Both the position numbers and the translations under genes were made by a program. The notes beneath the pieces are model-generated. The model saw only the letters and a list, made by a program, of their open reading frames with translations. It was not told where the DNA came from and did no database searches. From NCBI GenBank assembly GCA_017937135.1, contig JAGBEE010000028.1, positions 1 through 64,000 on the forward strand: a stretch of 64,000 nt of DNA. The letters are read 5' to 3'. The DNA comes from Clostridia bacterium (GTDB lineage: Bacteria > Bacillota > Clostridia > Oscillospirales > CAG-272). The number at the start of each line of letters is the position of its first letter. Within the stretch, counting starts at the first letter, position 1. Shown here piece after piece: positions 28,380-37,229 of the stretch.

Positions 28380-29651
28380 TTAATGCAATTTTCCTCTAAT
28401 TTCAAGAAGTGACATAAGAATTTGTGCAACCTGAGCACGTGTAAGAGTAGAATTTGGCTCGATTTTTCCATCAGTTTTTCTTAAAACGCCAATCTCTGTA
28501 AGAGAGGTAATAGCGCTTCTTGCCCAATCTGGAATTTGCTCGTCATCAAGGAAAACAGTCATAGAGGTATTAGCGCTTGCACCTATAATATTATTTATAA
28601 TTACTGCGCCCTCGGCAAGCGTTAGTGTGGACTTGGGATTAAAGTGCAAGCCATCATCCTCATTTGTTCCCTTTATAATACCAAGAGAAAGCGCGCTTTC
28701 TATGAAACCCTTATATTCTTTTTTTATGTCCTTATCATCAGCAAAGCGTGTTTCATCAATAATAGGAACATTTTTAGCGCCCATAGCAGTCATAACAAGT
28801 ACTAAAAATTCCTCTCTTGTTATTTCCTCATTTGGCTTAAATGAAAGAGTGCCATCATCATTTTCGGTACATTCCATAAGTGAGTTTTCATACATAACCA
28901 AAACAGCATTTAAGTGCTTATTCTCAACATCTGAAAATACGAGGCTTGCGTTTAGCTTTTCAATTGAAATTTCAACTAAGCAGGCTTCTGAGTAATTACC
29001 ATAGCTATCTCTGACTCTATATGTAAAAGCATCTGTACCCTTAGCATCAATATAAGGAGTGTATTTATAATCGCCTGTATTTGCATTTGTAAGAGCTATT
29101 AAGCCCTTTTCGGGATAAGAAACTATTTCAAATTGCAAATTGTCATTTTCCGGGTCAAAGGCAGGAAGAGTGCCAAAGGAGGATATATTTGTTTTTGTCC
29201 AGGTTGAAATTATATCGCCATTTGAAGTAACAGGGGGGAGGTTTACAATTTGAAGGGCTTTTAATGAGCATTCGATTTCATAATCAGAGCCTTGTGGTTT
29301 GAATTTAAAGACTGCGACATCATTATCCTTGGCGGTTTGTACAAATTTAAGAAGAGAGAAGTCGTCTCTATAAATAACTTGATTTTCAACGACGTATAAA
29401 TTGTCGAGCATTAGTCTGCCACATTCTTGGCTTGGTAATGAGGTGATGGTAATTGAGCTTACATTTGTACCAAGAGTATCATCAAAGTCGTCAACGTCAA
29501 AAATCAGCTCACCGTTAAAGGGAACACCAGCCTTTATCATTGAGTTATCATTCGCAATAACATCAATTGCAGGGGATAGTTTGTTACTTGCTGATACACT
29601 AATTGCAAGTAACGTCATTAAAACAAAGGTGAAAATAAAAAATTTTTTCAT
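28380..29651 (-). CDS. SLH-domain surface protein
   Basis: 423 aa from the start at 29651 (MKKFFIFTFV, AGGAGA upstream). There is a signal peptide to about residue 22 (SVSAS), then two or more beta-rich Ig/cadherin-like segments, the clearest with FDPENDNLQFEIVS and GTDAFTYRVRDSYGN (about 165-235). Three C-terminal SLH repeats follow (about 245-300, 305-365 and 370-420), with FADDKDIKKEYKGFIESA and FLDDEQIPDWARSAI as clear repeat starts. SLH domains anchor proteins to pyruvylated secondary wall polymers. No catalytic domain was recognised. Confidence 0.87.
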   Translation of the reverse strand: MKKFFIFTFVLMTLLAISVSASNKLSPAIDVIANDNSMIKAGVPFNGELIFDVDDFDDTLGTNVSSITITSLPSQECGRLMLDNLYVVENQVIYRDDFSLLKFVQTAKDNDVAVFKFKPQGSDYEIECSLKALQIVNLPPVTSNGDIISTWTKTNISSFGTLPAFDPENDNLQFEIVSYPEKGLIALTNANTGDYKYTPYIDAKGTDAFTYRVRDSYGNYSEACLVEISIEKLNASLVFSDVENKHLNAVLVMYENSLMECTENDDGTLSFKPNEEITREEFLVLVMTAMGAKNVPIIDETRFADDKDIKKEYKGFIESALSLGIIKGTNEDDGLHFNPKSTLTLAEGAVIINNIIGASANTSMTVFLDDEQIPDWARSAITSLTEIGVLRKTDGKIEPNSTLTRAQVAQILMSLLEIRGKLH

Positions 29652-29783
29652 AATTAGCTTTCTCCTAAAAATAATTCTATTAAATTGTATTTGAAAACTG
29701 AGTAAAAAATACCTTATATACCACAAGTATGCAAAAGGCTTAAAAAACAAGAATAAATTAGCGAAACTTACAAAAATTGTTCC

Positions 29784-29813
29784 TTGCACAAAAATATGTA
29801 TGTTTTATATAAT
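29784..29813 (+). promoter_or_regulatory. Promoter of the mecA-like gene
   Basis: -35 TTGCAC (29784-29789) and -10 TATAAT (29808-29813), 18-bp spacer. Confidence 0.65.
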
Positions 29814-29854
29814 GATAGCAAGTGGGATTAAAACTAAAAAAAGGAGGTTATTCC

Positions 29855-30433
29855 ATGGAAATAATGAAAATAGGACATAATTCCATAAAAATAAATTTAT
29901 GTGCCAAGGAGGCAAGAGAATACAATCTTACAGAGGAAAGTGAGCTTTGCACAGATGAAATGAGAGGCGTTTTTGCCAAGCTTTTATCTCGCGCCAAGAA
30001 GGAGGTTGGCTTTGAATATACAAGCAAAAGAGTGGTAGCAGAGGTCTTTTCCTCAAAGGACGGAGGATGTGAAATATTTGTAAGTCAAGCGGGGGTAGAG
30101 AACGAAATGTACAAGGACAAAAGCGCGCCAAGCGAAATCAGAAGAGTAAAGACAAACACGGGTGTTTTTTCCTTTGATTCGCTTGAAAAGCTGCTAAGTG
30201 CAACTGCTCGACTAAAAAAGATGAGTTATAGTGGCAAAAGCTCTATATACTATGATGAATTTTTAGAAAAATATTACATAATCCTTGAGGACGTGTCGAT
30301 AAAGGATATAAAATACGCATTTTTATCCGAGTATTCAAAGCAGATGAAAAGTAATTTCAACTTATACCTAAAGGAGCATTGTAAATGCCTTGTAAAGAAG
30401 GATGCTGTAAATTGCTTTTCAAGGCTTAAATAA
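29855..30433 (+). CDS. mecA: MecA-like adaptor protein
   Basis: 192 aa from the ATG at 29855, chosen for the AAGGAGG site and the family N-terminus (MEIMKIGHNSIKINL, compare MecA MEIERINENTVKF). The C-terminal half has the MecA dimer fold elements FSFDSLEKLLSATARL and SIYYDEFLEKYYIILE. MecA adaptors deliver substrates to ClpC/ClpP, controlling for example competence and sporulation regulators. The charged linker is short. It ends one base before the stop of the convergent spoIIP-like gene, with no terminator between them. Confidence 0.78.
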   Translation: MEIMKIGHNSIKINLCAKEAREYNLTEESELCTDEMRGVFAKLLSRAKKEVGFEYTSKRVVAEVFSSKDGGCEIFVSQAGVENEMYKDKSAPSEIRRVKTNTGVFSFDSLEKLLSATARLKKMSYSGKSSIYYDEFLEKYYIILEDVSIKDIKYAFLSEYSKQMKSNFNLYLKEHCKCLVKKDAVNCFSRLK

Positions 30434-30434
30434 T

Positions 30435-31505
30435 TTATTTAATATATTCTGAAATGTAAAATGCAAAGGCTTCGGCACAAAGGCTTGCTTCTTCAAAGGA
30501 ATTAGCATAGCTTCCTATATCTATTTTTAAACAAATGGGCTGATAATTTTGTGAGAGTGAAAAGCGAGAAATAGTGTTGCTTTTTATAAGCTTTACACCT
30601 TTTTCGTTAAGTCTTGAAGCAAAGTCAAAGGCAAACCTTACATTTTCGTTTTGGTCCTTTGTAACAAAGTCATCGCTCGTTCCACAAATGATTCCTATTT
30701 GAGCACTCGCCTCGTCGCCGATTGGAAGCGTTGATTTATCCATTGATAAGTCACTATTGATTTGAACATCTCTTGAAATATTGAATACGTACGATATGCT
30801 GGGGTATTTATTTAATGCTTTCTGTAAAGAGGATTCATATTCCTCTTTAGAGGAGAGAATATTACCACCGGCATACGTTTCGTTAATATGTATAGCGTTT
30901 ACTCCTATCTTGTTTAAATTTTCGCAAATTATTTCACCGATATCCCCAACGTTTTTTGTATCCGAGTAAAAGGCACCCTCGGGGGAATAGCTTATTCCGT
31001 CAGAATAGCACTCTCTATTAGAGGAATGAATTATTAAAACGACAGGCGCATCCTTTCCATATGTTGAATATATCTTTTCAAGTGATGTATATTCAAAAGG
31101 AACAGAGAAGTCAAATTCGCATCTGCTTTCGTTAATAATTTCGTATTCCTTTGTATCTATATCGACAATTTGGTAATGACCATTTGGAATTACAATATCA
31201 GGAGTGTTTGTGTTCTCATCGCCAGATAAATCACCACTTTCCCCCGATGACGTGTCTGAAATTTGACTGTTAGTGTCTGTAATAGCACTATCATTATTAG
31301 GGACTAATGATGTAAAAAAACGGTTTATATAAGGAAAAGCCTTGTAAACACCAAAGCACAACAGAGCAATAAATAATATAGCAAAGAAGCCCTTTAAGCT
31401 ATGTCGCTTTCTTTTTTGCCTTTTTTTATTTTCCTGTACTAAAACTCCACTCGATGAGCTGTTGTCATCCCTCGGCTTTACAACTATCAAATCTGTTTGA
31501 CTCAT
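30435..31505 (-). CDS. spoIIP: Stage II sporulation protein P-like (SpoIIP), altered active site
   Basis: 356 aa. One N-terminal transmembrane helix (about 38-58), a Ser/Asp-rich linker, then a SpoIIP amidase/endopeptidase domain (about 130-356). SpoIIP, with SpoIID and SpoIIM, remodels septal peptidoglycan during engulfment. The fold follows the family (VVLIIHSSNREC, SISYVFNISRDVQ, IDIGSYANSFEEASL), but the canonical HTHxxE motif reads HSSNRE and the DLHRD motif reads NISRD, so two histidines are replaced by serine. Its position right after gpr is the conserved gpr-spoIIP order, which supports the identity. Activity is in doubt. Confidence 0.82.
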   Translation of the reverse strand: MSQTDLIVVKPRDDNSSSSGVLVQENKKRQKRKRHSLKGFFAILFIALLCFGVYKAFPYINRFFTSLVPNNDSAITDTNSQISDTSSGESGDLSGDENTNTPDIVIPNGHYQIVDIDTKEYEIINESRCEFDFSVPFEYTSLEKIYSTYGKDAPVVLIIHSSNRECYSDGISYSPEGAFYSDTKNVGDIGEIICENLNKIGVNAIHINETYAGGNILSSKEEYESSLQKALNKYPSISYVFNISRDVQINSDLSMDKSTLPIGDEASAQIGIICGTSDDFVTKDQNENVRFAFDFASRLNEKGVKLIKSNTISRFSLSQNYQPICLKIDIGSYANSFEEASLCAEAFAFYISEYIK

Positions 31506-31569
31506 TTTTACCTCTCAAATTTTACAAAATTTCTTTGTATTATTGTATGAGGGGGGCTGTAAAAATATG

Positions 31570-32448
31570 TCATTGTAGATTGTTATTTGAAAAAGCAATT
31601 GAAATGGCGCTTGAAATGATTTCTGACATAGATTCTATAATAACGTCAGTGTCCTTTAATGAAACAAAGCAACCCTTTCCGTTGTTTAATAGCTCTTTTA
31701 ATTCTTTTGGCATTTTCTTAATTTCCATAGCTTTAAGTGCTGAGCAAATTAGTGAAGAGGAGTCAATAACTGTGGGTATTCCAATTGACAAAACATCTAC
31801 CCCTGTGGTTGATTTTGATATTTCTTTTTTAATATTTCCTATACCACTGCCTGGATAAATTCCCGTGTTCGATATTTGAATAGTCGTACACAATCTATCC
31901 ATGCTTCTTGATGCAAGCGAGTCTATAACAATTATACAATTTGCTTTTACAACTGTAGCTATATTATTTACAATTTCATATGACTCAATACCTGTTTGAC
32001 CACTTACCCCAGGGGCAATTAGCGAAATTTCATATTTAAAGGGATTATTAGACTTTTTGTTTTCATATTTTAAATGCCTTGTTGCAGTTAGCTTATCAAT
32101 GCATAATGCTCCTAAGGCATCAGCAGTGATAAAGCGATTTCCAAGACCAACTATTAAAATATTTTTTGGTGGTGCTTCGATAAGGGAAAGCAGACTTTTT
32201 AAATTTTCCGCCACCACGTGTGCGATTTTTTGCTTTTCATAATCATTAAAAAGCCAAGCTCTGCCACTGTAAACCGTTAGATAAGTACCAATTTTTCTTT
32301 TAGTTAATTTTTCTCCAAATTCATTTTCAATTACAGTTTTTATAACATCAATTCCATTTATGGAAAACAGATTGGTGATAACCCCATTTTTACTTTTTTC
32401 TGGCAGAAAGGACTCGCAGGCAAGGTCGGTTCGATAATACTTTTTCAT
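31570..32448 (-). CDS. gpr: Spore endopeptidase GPR
   Basis: 292 aa. GPR degrades small acid-soluble spore proteins at germination. Family signatures: RTDLACES near the start, VGLGNRFITADALG (about 99-112), the APGVSGQTGIES block (about 145-156) and IYPGSGIGN (about 197-205). The start has AAGGAG. The order gpr-spoIIP matches other Clostridia and Bacilli. It is divergent from the DUF4364 gene. Confidence 0.95.
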   Translation of the reverse strand: MKKYYRTDLACESFLPEKSKNGVITNLFSINGIDVIKTVIENEFGEKLTKRKIGTYLTVYSGRAWLFNDYEKQKIAHVVAENLKSLLSLIEAPPKNILIVGLGNRFITADALGALCIDKLTATRHLKYENKKSNNPFKYEISLIAPGVSGQTGIESYEIVNNIATVVKANCIIVIDSLASRSMDRLCTTIQISNTGIYPGSGIGNIKKEISKSTTGVDVLSIGIPTVIDSSSLICSALKAMEIKKMPKELKELLNNGKGCFVSLKDTDVIIESMSEIISSAISIAFSNNNLQ

Positions 32449-32475
32449 TTATACTCCTTAAATTTTACTTTCTTG

Positions 32476-32504
32476 TTGATAAATTTTTACTTTTGTGTTA
32501 TTAT
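32476..32504 (+). promoter_or_regulatory. Promoter of the DUF4364 gene
   Basis: -35 TTGATA (32476-32481) and -10 TATTAT (32499-32504), 17-bp spacer. The -10 overlaps the first possible ATG (32493), so that codon cannot be in the transcript and the start at 32538 is favoured. Confidence 0.72.
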
Positions 32505-32537
32505 GTTTATATAACGAAACAACGAAAGTGTGAAAAT

Positions 32538-33080
32538 ATGACAGACAAAAACGAAATCAAAATTTACATTTTACATTTAATGGATAGAATTGGCTACCCC
32601 TTGAATTGCAATGATGTTTGCTCAATATTACATCAGGAAAGCTTAGCAGGATACTTCGACTGTGGAGATTGCTTTACCGAGCTTATAGAGGCGAAGCATA
32701 TAATTGACTCAGGTATGCTTGACGAAAAGGGAGAGCACACCTACATTGTATCCGAATCTGGCAAGCAAATAGAATCAGCGCTTAGCGATCAAATTTCAAG
32801 TGCTATAAAGGAGCAAAGCTATAGAAGCGCTATACGCTATCTTTCCTTTGAAAAAAGAGGGGCAAGCGTTAATTGCTATAAGACACCAATTTCCGATGGA
32901 AAATATAATGTTCATTGCGAAATCGTTGAAAAGGGAAGAAGGGTTTTAGAAATAAACGTCGATGTAGATACAGAAAAGGAAGCTGACAAGATGCTTTACA
33001 ATTTCCGTAGGCGTCCCGAGATAATTTTCAGAGGTACAATAGCTATTGTTTCGGGCGAAAAGAATTACATTTTTGAATAG
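32538..33080 (+). CDS. DUF4364 family protein (winged-helix-like regulator)
   Basis: 180 aa from MTDKNEIKIYILHLMDRIG. The N-terminal 75 residues look like a winged helix (IKIYILHLMDRIGYPLNCNDVCSIL, then a beta hairpin), as in PadR/DUF4364 relatives; the rest is alpha/beta. The family is widespread in Clostridia and regularly sits near gpr or sigma genes. DNA targets are unknown. The ribosome binding site is weak. Confidence 0.75.
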   Translation: MTDKNEIKIYILHLMDRIGYPLNCNDVCSILHQESLAGYFDCGDCFTELIEAKHIIDSGMLDEKGEHTYIVSESGKQIESALSDQISSAIKEQSYRSAIRYLSFEKRGASVNCYKTPISDGKYNVHCEIVEKGRRVLEINVDVDTEKEADKMLYNFRRRPEIIFRGTIAIVSGEKNYIFE

Positions 33081-33156
33081 AATTAGCTAAAATTGGCAAT
33101 TTGTACAAAAATTTAGCAATTACATTGCATTTTTTCACAAAAATTCACAAAAATGC

Positions 33157-33185
33157 TTGACAAAGTAAAAAAAATTTGTTAAAAT
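33157..33185 (+). promoter_or_regulatory. Strong promoter of the SigH-like gene
   Basis: Perfect -35 TTGACA (33157-33162) with -10 TAAAAT (33180-33185), 17-bp spacer. The leader to the start codon is about 45 nt. Confidence 0.85.
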
Positions 33186-33236
33186 TAAGTTACTATTAGA
33201 TTTTGCACAGTCTGATAGTAGGGAAAAAGAGGTAAT

Positions 33237-33782
33237 ATGGATAATATTTATGAGCTTATATTAAAGGTGAGAAATGGTGATGAAATCGCCTTTTCGGAAA
33301 TATGTAAGCAGTATAACTCCTTGTTACTTAGTATGTCCCGAAAATTTTGTGCTATGTGTCAAAACGCAAGCGAGACAGAGGAGGATTTTCTTCAAGAGGC
33401 AAAAATGGCGCTGTACAAAGCCATAAGCACCTTTGATGTTGAAAATCAAAAGGTTACCTTCGGCGCATATAGTAAGGTTTGTATTAGAAACAAGCTGATT
33501 TCCTGTGTTAGAAGGATCAAATCCCAAAAAAGGCAAAAATGCGACTCTGTTACAACTATGCTAAGCTCGTCGTTACAGGACGAGGTAATTTCTCGTGAAC
33601 TTGGTGAAAAGATTTCAGCAATAGCAGAAAAAAAGCTTTCCCCATACGAAATGAAAATATTTTCTTTTATGCTTAGGCGAATGAAGGCGAAGGAAATAGC
33701 ATTGCGTATTAACAAAAGCAAAAAATCCGTAAATAATGCAATTTATAGAATCAGGCTCAAAATGAAAGGCACAGTTATATAA
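33237..33782 (+). CDS. sigH: RNA polymerase sigma factor, SigH (Spo0H)-like
   Basis: 181 aa with two sigma regions only. Region 2 includes DFLQEAKMALYKAISTFD (about residues 42-59) and the FGAYSKVCIRNKLISCVRRIKSQ core (about 65-87). Region 4 is LSPYEMKIFSFMLRRMKAKEIALRINKSKKSVNNAIYRIRLKM (in pieces, about 135-178). This layout and region-2 sequence fit the SigH/Spo0H group, which starts sporulation. It is about 35 residues shorter than Bacillus SigH, lacking much of the linker. The location upstream of rlmB parallels rlmB-sigH linkage elsewhere. A different small sigma-70-family factor is possible. Confidence 0.8.
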   Translation: MDNIYELILKVRNGDEIAFSEICKQYNSLLLSMSRKFCAMCQNASETEEDFLQEAKMALYKAISTFDVENQKVTFGAYSKVCIRNKLISCVRRIKSQKRQKCDSVTTMLSSSLQDEVISRELGEKISAIAEKKLSPYEMKIFSFMLRRMKAKEIALRINKSKKSVNNAIYRIRLKMKGTVI

Positions 33783-33830
33783 AATACATTGCGTAAGCGT
33801 TGTATATACTAAACTTAGAGGAGAGAAAAA

Positions 33831-34106
33831 ATGTTTGAGGACAAGACACTGACATGCAAAGACTGTGGAGGTGAATTTATTTTCACCGCAGGAGAGCAAG
33901 AGTTCTATGCAGAAAAGGGCCTTGAAAACGAGCCAAAAAGATGCAAGGCGTGCAGAACTGCAAAGAAAAATGCAGCAAAAGCGCCAAGAGAGCTTTTTAC
34001 AACAGTTTGCGCTGAGTGTGGAAAAGAAGCAAAGGTTCCTTTTCAACCTAACAACGAAAAGCCTGTATATTGTAGTGAATGTTTCGCTAAGAGAAACGAG
34101 CAATAA
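33831..34106 (+). CDS. Small double zinc-ribbon protein
   Basis: 91 aa. Four CxxC knuckles are visible: TCKDCGG (about 8-14), RCKACRT (about 37-43), VCAECGK (about 59-65) and YCSECFA (about 79-85). They make two zinc ribbons of the CxxC-x(n)-CxxC type. Proteins of this kind are common in Clostridia; function unknown, possibly RNA or ribosome binding. A GAGAG site precedes the ATG. It is probably cotranscribed with the SigH-like gene 48 bp upstream. Confidence 0.8.
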   Translation: MFEDKTLTCKDCGGEFIFTAGEQEFYAEKGLENEPKRCKACRTAKKNAAKAPRELFTTVCAECGKEAKVPFQPNNEKPVYCSECFAKRNEQ

Positions 34107-34136
34107 TACATACTAAAATAGCAAATACACTAAATT

Positions 34137-34163
34137 GCCCCTGAAAATCAGGGGCTTTTTATT
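34137..34163 (+). terminator. Terminator after the zinc-ribbon gene
   Basis: The stem GCCCCTGA/TCAGGGGC (34137-34155) is followed by TTTTTATTTT. Confidence 0.93.
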
Positions 34164-34243
34164 TTAAAAATTTCAAAAATCTCTGTACAAAATAAAATAT
34201 ATATGATAAAATATAAATAACTATGTTTTACGGAGATTAAAAA

Positions 34244-35077
34244 ATGGCTTTCAAAAATAGAAATGATAACAAAAACAACAATTTTAGAAAAAAAGAATAT
34301 AAAAAGGACTTTAAGGCTCCGTATGAGGACTCCGAAAGGGAAGAAGGAATCGTAGTAGGAAGAAATGCGGTAAGAGAGCTTTTGAAGAGTGAGCGCGGAA
34401 TTGAAAAAATATATGTAAAAAAGGGCGGTAGCCATGAGGGCTCAATTACTGTTCTTATCGCCGAGGCTGTGAAAAACGGAATTCCAATTTCCGAGGTAGA
34501 GGGTCCTAAGCTTGACTTTTTAGCAGGAGGAACAAGCCATCAAGGTATTGTCGCTGTTGCTTCGCTTAAGGAGTATTCATCTATTGATGATATGATAGCA
34601 CTTGCTAACGAAAGAGGAGAAAAGCCACTTATTGTAATTGCCGACTCTATAGAGGACCCACATAATTTAGGAGCGCTTATAAGATGTGCAGAATGTGCAG
34701 GTGCACACGGACTAATAATTCCAAAAAGAAGAGCAGTTGGCATTACTCCAACCGTGTATAAATCCTCAGCAGGGGCAATTGAGCATATGCTTATTGCAAA
34801 GGTATCAAATATTGCCACAACAGTTGAACAGTTAAAGAAAAAGGGACTATGGATTTTTGCCTCTGAGGCAGGTGGAACACCTTATTATGAAACGGATTTC
34901 GACTGTGCCTGTGCTGTAGTTTTAGGCTCTGAGGGTAATGGTGTATCACACATAGTAAAGGAAAACAGCGATTATATAGTATCAATCCCGATGTACGGCA
35001 AGGTGAACTCGCTTAATGTTTCGACCGCCGCATCAGTAATTCTATGCCACGTTGCAAGAATGCAAAGAAATAAATAA
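34244..35077 (+). CDS. rlmB: 23S rRNA (guanosine-2'-O)-methyltransferase RlmB
   Basis: 277 aa SPOUT methyltransferase. A charged N-terminal extension (about 1-30, rich in Lys/Asn) precedes the substrate-binding domain (VVGRNAVRELLKSER) and the knot domain with DSIEDPHNLGALIR (about 132-145), VLGSEGNGVS (about 223-232) and SIPMYGKVNSLNVSTAASV (about 246-264). It methylates G2251 (E. coli numbering) in the peptidyl-transferase P loop. A GGAG site precedes the ATG. Confidence 0.93.
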   Translation: MAFKNRNDNKNNNFRKKEYKKDFKAPYEDSEREEGIVVGRNAVRELLKSERGIEKIYVKKGGSHEGSITVLIAEAVKNGIPISEVEGPKLDFLAGGTSHQGIVAVASLKEYSSIDDMIALANERGEKPLIVIADSIEDPHNLGALIRCAECAGAHGLIIPKRRAVGITPTVYKSSAGAIEHMLIAKVSNIATTVEQLKKKGLWIFASEAGGTPYYETDFDCACAVVLGSEGNGVSHIVKENSDYIVSIPMYGKVNSLNVSTAASVILCHVARMQRNK

Positions 35078-35093
35078 AGAAGGAGAGAAATTG

Positions 35094-37229
35094 ATGGCAG
35101 AAAAATACGATCAAATGAATATCGATATTAACGACAATCCCAACTCAAATGACATATACAAGCAAGATAGCGATGAATCCAAGACTGTATCCATTGATAT
35201 CTCCAAAGCAAGTATGGATAATGACGAGGAGGATTTTGTCTCCCCTGATATCGATTTATTTAATCAAGTTGCTGGTAATGTAAATAAGCCATTAGAGAGC
35301 TACACAGCTACATGGCATGGTGGTGATAAAGAAGAGCATCACGATTTCAAGGTGGACGAAGCCTTTGCGAGCACCAAAAATGCCGATAAGCAATTTATGG
35401 AAACCTTTGGACTAACCTCAAATGGAATACATACAACCTCAACATATGAAAAAGCAAATAACGAGCACGAATTTGCACATGATGATATTTATTCAGATGA
35501 TTATGAGTATACAGATCGTATGCAAAGACGTGAAATAATTGGTATGTACAAATATGCAAAAAAGAGAATAAAAATAAGACTTGTATTTTCTATCATTTTT
35601 GCATTGTTTGTTTTTGCAATTGAAAATATAACGCTCTTTGTGCCGAATCCTACAGGATTTTTCAATATAGCGGAGTATCCATATATACACACAACAATTA
35701 GTCTTGTTGCGCTTATTTTGTGTGCCATTTGTGCATACGAGCAGCTATATCACGGAATGAAATCTATGTTTGCGCACGATTTAAGTCCCGAATCAATAGC
35801 GGCGGTAGCACTCATTTTGTCAATTGTTCATTCAGTTACAACATATATTTTTGTATCATATGACATGTATGAAGCAGGTATATTTTCGCTTTATAATTTT
35901 CCAACAGCATTTATACTTGTCTCAACTATTTGGTTCTCTTATGTAAATGTTGTAAGAGAACGATATGGATTTAGTGTAGTATCCGCTAAGGACTCGAAAT
36001 TTGTTCTTGAAAAGGTGTATGAAAATAATGCAGAGGCAGAATTTGACACCTTTACAACTACCTCAAATGGTGAATTTAACGGAGAAATTGCCCGTGTGAC
36101 TAAAACACCATTTGTTAAAAATTATTTTGCAAACACGAATTCAACTGTTGATATGCATAAGTTCTTAAAGTATTACTATATACTTGCAACTCTTATCGCA
36201 GTAGTTTTTGCTATTATATCGCTTTTCACTGACCACACAGCACCACAGGCAGTAACATATTTTGTTGCAGGCGTCTATCTACTTATACCCTTTGGCGTGT
36301 TGATGGCGTACAGCTATCCATTCCTAATTGCAAATCGCAATCTATACGAGGATGAGGTTTCTATAATAGGCGAGGAAGCAATTGAGGAATTTGGAACAGT
36401 TGATGTTGTTGCAGTGAATGATACAACTGCATTTCCACCACACAATGTAAAAATAAGAAACATAAAGGGCTATAACGACTATGATATTGAAAAGATATCA
36501 TATCTTGCTGCAAGTGGCTTTAGCGTAGTAGGAGGACCTCTTGCTGAGGTGTTTGATGCAGTATTAAACAATGCAGTGCCAAAAAGCAAGAGAGTAAAAT
36601 TTGTATGCTCTGGAAGAAGCTATCTTTGCGTTCACGTAGATTCACATTCTGTAATCTTTGCTGATAAATATGGTATGACAGCGCAGGGAATTGAGGTAGG
36701 AAACGAGAGAGAGGACAAAACCGACGTTAGCGTAATGTATATGGCGTGTGACGGAGTTTTGTGCTCGAAAATGTATTTGAAATACGAAATAGATGATGAA
36801 TTTATCTATGCTGCCGAAAACCTTAATAGGCATGGTATGGTGGTAGGAATAAGAACCTTTGACCCTAACATAAGTAATGACCTTATAAATAAGCTTACAG
36901 GCTTTGAAAAAAGCGAGGTAAGAACAATTAAGCTATCCTCGGAGTCAGATGCTCCAACACCAACCGTAAGAGCAGATGGACAAATAGTATCTAAGGGTCT
37001 ATCAAGCTCGCTTTTGAAGGCTGTTCCGACATGTAGAAAAATTTTAAAAACAAGAAAGGTAATTAAGGCATTTAAAATAATAGCATCGCTATTAGGAGGA
37101 GTATATCTTGGATTTTGCGTTTTCAACAGGGCGTCCTTGTTTGTATCCTCATTTATAGTAGGTTGCTATACAGCGTTTGGAATACTTATGTATCTAATAA
37201 CACGCGCAATGCTGCCACGTAAAAAATAA
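35094..37229 (+). CDS. Catalytically degenerate P-type (P1B) ATPase-like membrane protein
   Basis: 711 aa from MAEKYDQMNI (AAGGAG upstream). An acidic, probably disordered N-terminus (about 1-155) is followed by four hydrophobic helices, a short cytoplasmic segment (about 295-360), two helices, a large cytoplasmic region (about 420-645), and two C-terminal helices. This 4+2+2 layout is that of P1B metal ATPases. Sequence also follows that family: PFGVLMAYSYPFLIA in place of the CPC helix, EEAIEEFGTVDVVAV before the phosphorylation site, GPLAE (about 481-485) matching the HP locus, and TFDP (588-591) at TGDN. But DKTGT reads NDTTA (442-446), and no TGES loop is present. It should be unable to pump ions by the usual cycle. 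Function unknown. Confidence 0.72.
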   Translation: MAEKYDQMNIDINDNPNSNDIYKQDSDESKTVSIDISKASMDNDEEDFVSPDIDLFNQVAGNVNKPLESYTATWHGGDKEEHHDFKVDEAFASTKNADKQFMETFGLTSNGIHTTSTYEKANNEHEFAHDDIYSDDYEYTDRMQRREIIGMYKYAKKRIKIRLVFSIIFALFVFAIENITLFVPNPTGFFNIAEYPYIHTTISLVALILCAICAYEQLYHGMKSMFAHDLSPESIAAVALILSIVHSVTTYIFVSYDMYEAGIFSLYNFPTAFILVSTIWFSYVNVVRERYGFSVVSAKDSKFVLEKVYENNAEAEFDTFTTTSNGEFNGEIARVTKTPFVKNYFANTNSTVDMHKFLKYYYILATLIAVVFAIISLFTDHTAPQAVTYFVAGVYLLIPFGVLMAYSYPFLIANRNLYEDEVSIIGEEAIEEFGTVDVVAVNDTTAFPPHNVKIRNIKGYNDYDIEKISYLAASGFSVVGGPLAEVFDAVLNNAVPKSKRVKFVCSGRSYLCVHVDSHSVIFADKYGMTAQGIEVGNEREDKTDVSVMYMACDGVLCSKMYLKYEIDDEFIYAAENLNRHGMVVGIRTFDPNISNDLINKLTGFEKSEVRTIKLSSESDAPTPTVRADGQIVSKGLSSSLLKAVPTCRKILKTRKVIKAFKIIASLLGGVYLGFCVFNRASLFVSSFIVGCYTAFGILMYLITRAMLPRKK

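Noticed and set aside
33615..34103. 162-aa open frame on the minus strand across the sigma and zinc-ribbon genes
   Set aside because: Antisense of two recognisable genes; Cys/Phe-rich translation and no promoter.
35094..37229. A working metal-transporting P-type ATPase
   Set aside because: The phosphorylation motif, the TGES loop and the CPC motif are all absent, so it was called degenerate.
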